Positions 5,946-7,390 of a stretch of 7,390 nt of DNA are shown piece by piece. Within the stretch, counting starts at the first letter, position 1. The number at the start of each line of letters is the position of its first letter. This stretch comes from a bacterium (GTDB lineage Bacteria > Patescibacteriota > Minisyncoccia > UBA6257 > UBA9933). The DNA lies in contig JAJZBA010000023.1 in the NCBI GenBank assembly GCA_021799155.1, positions 1-7,390 on the forward strand. The letters are read 5' to 3'. The translations under genes and the position numbers were made by a program. The notes under the pieces are model-generated. The model had not been told where the DNA came from. It did no database searches and saw only the letters and a list, made by a program, of their open reading frames with translations.

Positions 5946-5987
5946 GTTTTTATACAAATAAAACTATATTTTATAAATCGTCTTTTG

Positions 5988-6058
5988 TGGACCCAGCGAG
6001 AATCGAACTCGCGCCTCTACAATGCGAATGTAGCGTAATACCACTTTACTATGGGCCC
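5988..6058 (-). tRNA. tRNA-Ala(CGC), CCA not encoded
   Basis: On the minus strand acceptor GGGCCCA pairs with TGGGTCC, including the G3-U70 wobble that is the alanine identity element. The D arm is GTAA/TTAC, the anticodon stem CTACA/TGTAG with loop TTCGCAT (anticodon CGC, Ala GCG), and the T arm GCGAG-TTCGATT-CTCGC. Discriminator A is followed by CAA, so CCA must be added. The gene is compact (71 bases) because of a 7-base D loop and 4-base variable loop. Confidence 0.94.
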
Positions 6059-6076
6059 GCCTTAAAATTTTGTCGG

Positions 6077-6105
6077 GTGAAAATGCCACGTTCTGCCACT
6101 AGATC
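6077..6105 (-). pseudogene. Possible 5'-half tRNA relic (tRNA-Glu-like)
   Basis: The minus strand reads GATCTAGTGGCAGAAC followed by GTGGCATTTTCAC, closely recalling the D arm and anticodon loop of a bacterial tRNA-Glu(UUC). The anticodon stem does not pair, and there is no T arm or matching acceptor before tRNA-Ala begins 18 bases later. If real it is a decayed or partial tRNA; chance resemblance is possible. Confidence 0.3.
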
Positions 6106-6153
6106 ATAAATCCTTATATTTTATTTAACCAAAAAATTCCTTAAATCTCAACA

Positions 6154-6192
6154 CAAATAAAAAATCCCGCTGAAAGCGGGATTTTTTATTTG
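6154..6192 (-). terminator. Intrinsic terminator of the RNA-binding protein gene
   Basis: An 18-bp perfect stem (6154-6171 with 6175-6192) with a 3-base loop has GC-rich AGCGGGA at its tip and flanking A- and T-runs. It begins 2 bases after the stop codon of the minus-strand RRM gene and would act in both directions. It insulates that gene from tRNA-Ala/htrA, which therefore need their own promoter. Confidence 0.92.
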
Positions 6193-6194
6193 TT

Positions 6195-6518
6195 TTAGAA
6201 GCGGTCTCTGCGACCTCCGCCGAATCCGCCGCGACCTCCGCGATCAAACCCACTCTGACGGGGGCGAGATTCCATCGGACGGGCTTCGTTTACGGTAATT
6301 CTTCTTCCGTCAAACTCTTTATCGTTAAACATCTCAATAGCTTTTTGAGCTTCTTCATTGGATGACATTTCGACAAAACCAAATCCTTTGGAGCGGCCAG
6401 ACATTTTATCGATGATAATAGTCGCCGATTCTACTGTTCCGGCTTGGGAAAACGCATCTTTAAGAGCATCTTCTTTGGTGTCGTAAGACAACCCGCCTAC
6501 GTATAATTTTTTTGCCAT
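6195..6518 (-). CDS. Small RRM-domain RNA-binding protein with Arg/Gly-rich tail
   Basis: The 107-residue protein is one RNA recognition motif plus a short glycine-rich tail. RNP2 is LYVGGL (5-10) and RNP1 is KGFGFVEM (44-51), with the aromatic residues that stack on RNA. Residues about 84-107 are RGG-like (RQSGFDRGGRGGFGGGRRD). This matches the glycine-rich RNA-binding proteins of cyanobacteria and many CPR bacteria, thought to act as RNA chaperones, often cold-induced; the exact target here is unknown. The ATG at 6518 has a good Shine-Dalgarno AAGGA at 6526-6530, 7 bases upstream, unusual among the genes of this window. It has its own promoter, a long structured leader and its own terminator, so it is monocistronic. 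Confidence 0.95.
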   Translation of the reverse strand: MAKKLYVGGLSYDTKEDALKDAFSQAGTVESATIIIDKMSGRSKGFGFVEMSSNEEAQKAIEMFNDKEFDGRRITVNEARPMESRPRQSGFDRGGRGGFGGGRRDRF

Positions 6519-6525
6519 ATTTTTA

Positions 6526-6530
6526 TCCTT
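6526..6530 (-). promoter_or_regulatory. Shine-Dalgarno site of the RRM gene
   Basis: AAGGA on the minus strand lies 7 bases before the ATG at 6518. It fixes the start and is the clearest ribosome-binding site in the window. Confidence 0.75.
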
Positions 6531-6550
6531 GCATTAATTTTATTTAAGTA

Positions 6551-6638
6551 AGCCGACCAATCTCATTTACCTTTCCAACTTACATGAATGCATGCTCCGA
6601 CTTCCATAAAGGTCGGAGAGCCAACCCGAACGTCGGCT
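6551..6638 (-). promoter_or_regulatory. Structured 5' leader of the RRM gene
   Basis: Within the predicted leader, CTCCGAC (minus strand, 6618-6612) pairs with GTCGGAG (6601-6595). Directly upstream, CCGAC and GTTGG (6636-6632 and 6625-6621) form a second small hairpin. A longer-range pair, AGCCGAC (6638-6632) with GTCGGCT (6557-6551), would enclose the first hairpin but competes with the second for the same bases. The Shine-Dalgarno site lies outside all stems. Confidence 0.5.
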
Positions 6639-6671
6639 CAAGGAAAAGAAACACAAGAAACTTACTTTGCT

Positions 6672-6700
6672 ATTTTAAAATTTTATCGTTAAATAGTCAA
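6672..6700 (-). promoter_or_regulatory. Predicted sigma70-type promoter of the RRM gene
   Basis: On the minus strand TTGACT (6695-6700, 5/6) and TAAAAT (6672-6677, 5/6) are separated by exactly 17 bases. A start near 6665 gives a leader of about 147 bases, comparable to the long leaders of cold-shock genes. The -35 box ends exactly at the border of the inverted-repeat element at 6701. Confidence 0.65.
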
Positions 6701-6801
6701 CCCCGTTAGAAATCAGACAGACGCAGATTATCTGTTAATCGGATTATTTAGTATAAGGCGACTCTATAAATAATTACATTATTCTCTGATTTCTTATGGG
6801 G
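6701..6801. mobile_element. MITE-like element with 17-bp terminal inverted repeats
   Basis: The left end CCCCGTTAGAAATCAGA (6701-6717) and right end TCTGATTTCTTATGGGG (6785-6801) pair over 17 positions with one mismatch and one G-T wobble. TCAA stands directly outside both ends (6697-6700 and 6802-6805), as a 4-bp target duplication would. The 101-bp element has no coding capacity. It could instead be a structured RNA or a chance foldback. Confidence 0.5.
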
Positions 6802-6805
6802 TCAA

Positions 6806-6889
6806 TATTTAGATTGGTCTGACCGCCGGGAACCCCGAAGGAATCCCCCTTTCAACGGAATTCTGCGGGACAAGTAGAACTCTAATTTT
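6806..6889. other. Gap with a GC-rich block, no gene recognised
   Basis: Between the inverted-repeat element and tRNA-Pro lies a segment whose centre (about 6818-6873) is clearly GC-richer than the flanks, with runs CCGGGAACCCC and GGAATCCCCC. I see no open frame with a start, no tRNA and no T-tailed hairpin that would end the tRNA-Pro transcript. Confidence 0.4.
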
Positions 6890-6960
6890 TCGGGCTGCCG
6901 AGATTCGAACTCGGGCTAAATCCTCCCGAAGGACTCGTGCTACCATTACACTACAGCCCG
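6890..6960 (-). tRNA. tRNA-Pro(CGG), CCA not encoded
   Basis: On the minus strand acceptor CGGGCTG pairs with CAGCCCG; the C1-G72 pair is characteristic of bacterial tRNA-Pro. The anticodon stem is AGTCC/GGATT with one G-T wobble and loop TTCGGGA (anticodon CGG). The T arm is CCGAG-TTCGAAT-CTCGG. Discriminator A is followed by AAA, so CCA is added after transcription. It is a single-gene unit with its own promoter. Confidence 0.95.
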
Positions 6961-6987
6961 TTGAAACTTATTAACTTTAATTTATTT

Positions 6988-7016
6988 ATTATAAAACAAT
7001 CTCGCCGATTTTCCAA
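6988..7016 (-). promoter_or_regulatory. Promoter of tRNA-Pro
   Basis: On the minus strand a perfect TATAAT (6988-6993) and TTGGAA (7011-7016, 4/6) are exactly 17 bases apart. The -10 box is 27 bases before the mature tRNA 5' end, giving a leader of about 20 bases for RNase P to remove. Confidence 0.72.
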
Positions 7017-7037
7017 ATAGGGTAAACCAAAGCGCTG

Positions 7038-7053
7038 ATATACTTAAGTATAT
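7038..7053. promoter_or_regulatory. 16-bp perfect palindrome upstream of tRNA-Pro promoter
   Basis: ATATACTTAAGTATAT is its own reverse complement. It lies 21 bases upstream of the tRNA-Pro -35 box and about 30 bases before the structured segment on the plus strand, so it could be an operator for a dimeric regulator. AT-rich sequence produces such palindromes by chance more easily than GC-rich sequence. Confidence 0.35.
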
Positions 7054-7084
7054 TGCGGCATTTTTAAATATTCTAAAATAAAAA

Positions 7085-7173
7085 GAGGAGGGAGAAAATT
7101 CTTCTTTTTTTATGGCGAAGAGCCATTAGAAGAATTCTCCGCTCCCCCGGTTGAACCTAAAGGTTCAATTTTT
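7085..7173 (+). ncRNA. Candidate structured RNA ending in a terminator-like hairpin
   Basis: A long stem pairs 7087-7104 with 7129-7145: AATTCTTC with GAAGAATT, then GGAG with CTCC and GGAG with CTCC after short bulges. The loop contains a further ATGGC/GCCAT hairpin. Only a few bases later TTGAACC (7151-7157) pairs with GGTTCAA (7162-7168), followed by TTTTT on the plus strand, as in an intrinsic terminator. No known RNA family was recognised and no clear promoter is visible, so it may equally be an untranslated leader or a foldback repeat. Confidence 0.35.
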
Positions 7174-7283
7174 CGAGGCGTGATTTTTGAAGAAGCGAGG
7201 AAAGGTTCTTATTCTGTTCTACGTTCCGACTGTTGTCGAAAAAAGAACAATTACCCTTTTAGAGATGATTATCCAACCTTGGC

Positions 7284-7318
7284 TTCTTTTTAATTTCTGA
7301 TGTTAACTCTTCGAGTAC
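7284..7318. repeat. Diverged 36-bp tandem repeat, copy 1
   Basis: This copy matches 7351-7386 at nearly every base. Aligned from the shared end CTTCGAGTAC the two differ at only a few positions, and the copies lie 68 bases apart. Read on the minus strand the copy encodes VLEELTSEIKK. Confidence 0.7.
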
Positions 7319-7320
7319 CG

Positions 7321-7390
7321 CTACCGCGGTTCGTCGAATTCGAGATTTAATTCTTTTTTAACTTCTGACGTTAATTCTTCGAGTACAGAT
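7321..7390 (-). CDS. Possible 3' end of an unrecognised gene entering from the right
   Basis: On the minus strand an open frame enters at the right edge and reads SVLEELTSEVKKELNLEFDE before TAG at 7323-7321. The amphipathic Glu/Lys-rich composition looks like a protein C-terminus, and the segment is duplicated downstream out of frame. Only about 22 codons are visible, so it may be chance. No function can be assigned. Confidence 0.25.
   Translation of the reverse strand, partial: SVLEELTSEVKKELNLEFDEPR
7351..7386. repeat. Diverged 36-bp tandem repeat, copy 2
   Basis: This copy encodes VLEELTSEVKKE on the minus strand, continuous with the frame that enters from the right edge. Most differences from copy 1 are at third codon positions in this frame, although the same is nearly true of the opposite-strand frame. 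Confidence 0.7.

Noticed and set aside
5946..5987. Separate promoter for htrA in the gap after tRNA-Ala
   Set aside because: Several TATAAA-like strings exist, but none has a convincing -35 box at proper spacing.
7112..7126. Five-codon leader peptide MAKSH after a GGAGG-like site
   Set aside because: The spacing to GGAGG is about 20 bases, and ATGGC is explained as one arm of a hairpin.
7048..7293. Plus-strand open frame of about 81 codons containing SAPPVEPKGS and RGVIFEEARKGS
   Set aside because: The composition looks protein-like, but there is no ATG or TTG start and the first GTG is halfway through; it overlaps strong hairpins. It could be a remnant of a gene.
1..7390. CRISPR array, toxin-antitoxin, or defence operon
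   Set aside because: There are no regularly spaced repeats with spacers and no gene of those families; the only tandem repeat is the two-copy unit near the right edge.

Overview
The window looks like a chromosomal stretch from an AT-rich, gene-dense member of the Candidate Phyla Radiation (Patescibacteria), most likely Parcubacteria-like. The reasons are short intergenic gaps, few clear Shine-Dalgarno sites, three of four tRNA genes without an encoded CCA, many short dispersed-looking repeats inside genes, and a typical gene set (serine recombinase abutting a tRNA, ParA/ParB, HtrA, small RRM protein). TGA is used as a stop (rluA-like gene, parB, recombinase), so the code is the normal bacterial one and not the TGA=Gly code of Gracilibacteria/SR1. 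The taxon is an inference from style; no marker was searched.

Layout. (1) 1-847, plus strand: the C-terminal part of a large serine recombinase. Its frame runs through a tRNA-Leu(GAG) gene and into the antisense of rplS, the arrangement expected for an element integrated at a tRNA 3' end. (2) 681-1969, minus strand: a compact transcription unit, promoter - tRNA-Leu(CAA) - RluA-family pseudouridine synthase - rplS (L19) - tRNA-Leu(GAG), with gaps of only 3 to 9 bases. (3) 1974-4032, plus strand: parA and parB, separated by an imperfect inverted repeat; ParB carries repeat-like inserts in both linkers. (4) 4164-4589, plus strand: an Hsp20 small heat-shock protein, convergent with (5) 4653-5945, minus strand: a membrane-anchored HtrA/DegP protease. 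The two share one bidirectional terminator, and tRNA-Ala(CGC) lies upstream of htrA. (6) 6195-6700, minus strand: an RRM RNA-binding protein with an 18-bp-stem terminator, a good sigma70-type promoter and a predicted ~150-base structured leader. (7) 6701-6801: a 101-bp element with terminal inverted repeats and flanking TCAA. (8) 6890-7016, minus strand: tRNA-Pro(CGG) with a strong promoter. (9) 7017-7390: no convincing complete gene; it holds a 16-bp palindrome, a candidate structured RNA ending in a terminator-like hairpin, and a diverged 36-bp tandem repeat.

How the genes fit together. Most of the window is housekeeping: translation (L19, four tRNAs, rRNA/tRNA modification), chromosome partitioning (ParAB) and protein quality control (Hsp20, HtrA). 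No defence system, toxin or metabolic cluster is visible. The less ordinary signals are the recombinase/tRNA junction, the tRNA-bounded operon with no room for a ribosome site, repeat insertion into coding linkers, the RRM leader with alternative stems, the MITE-like element, and the structured segment at 7085-7173.
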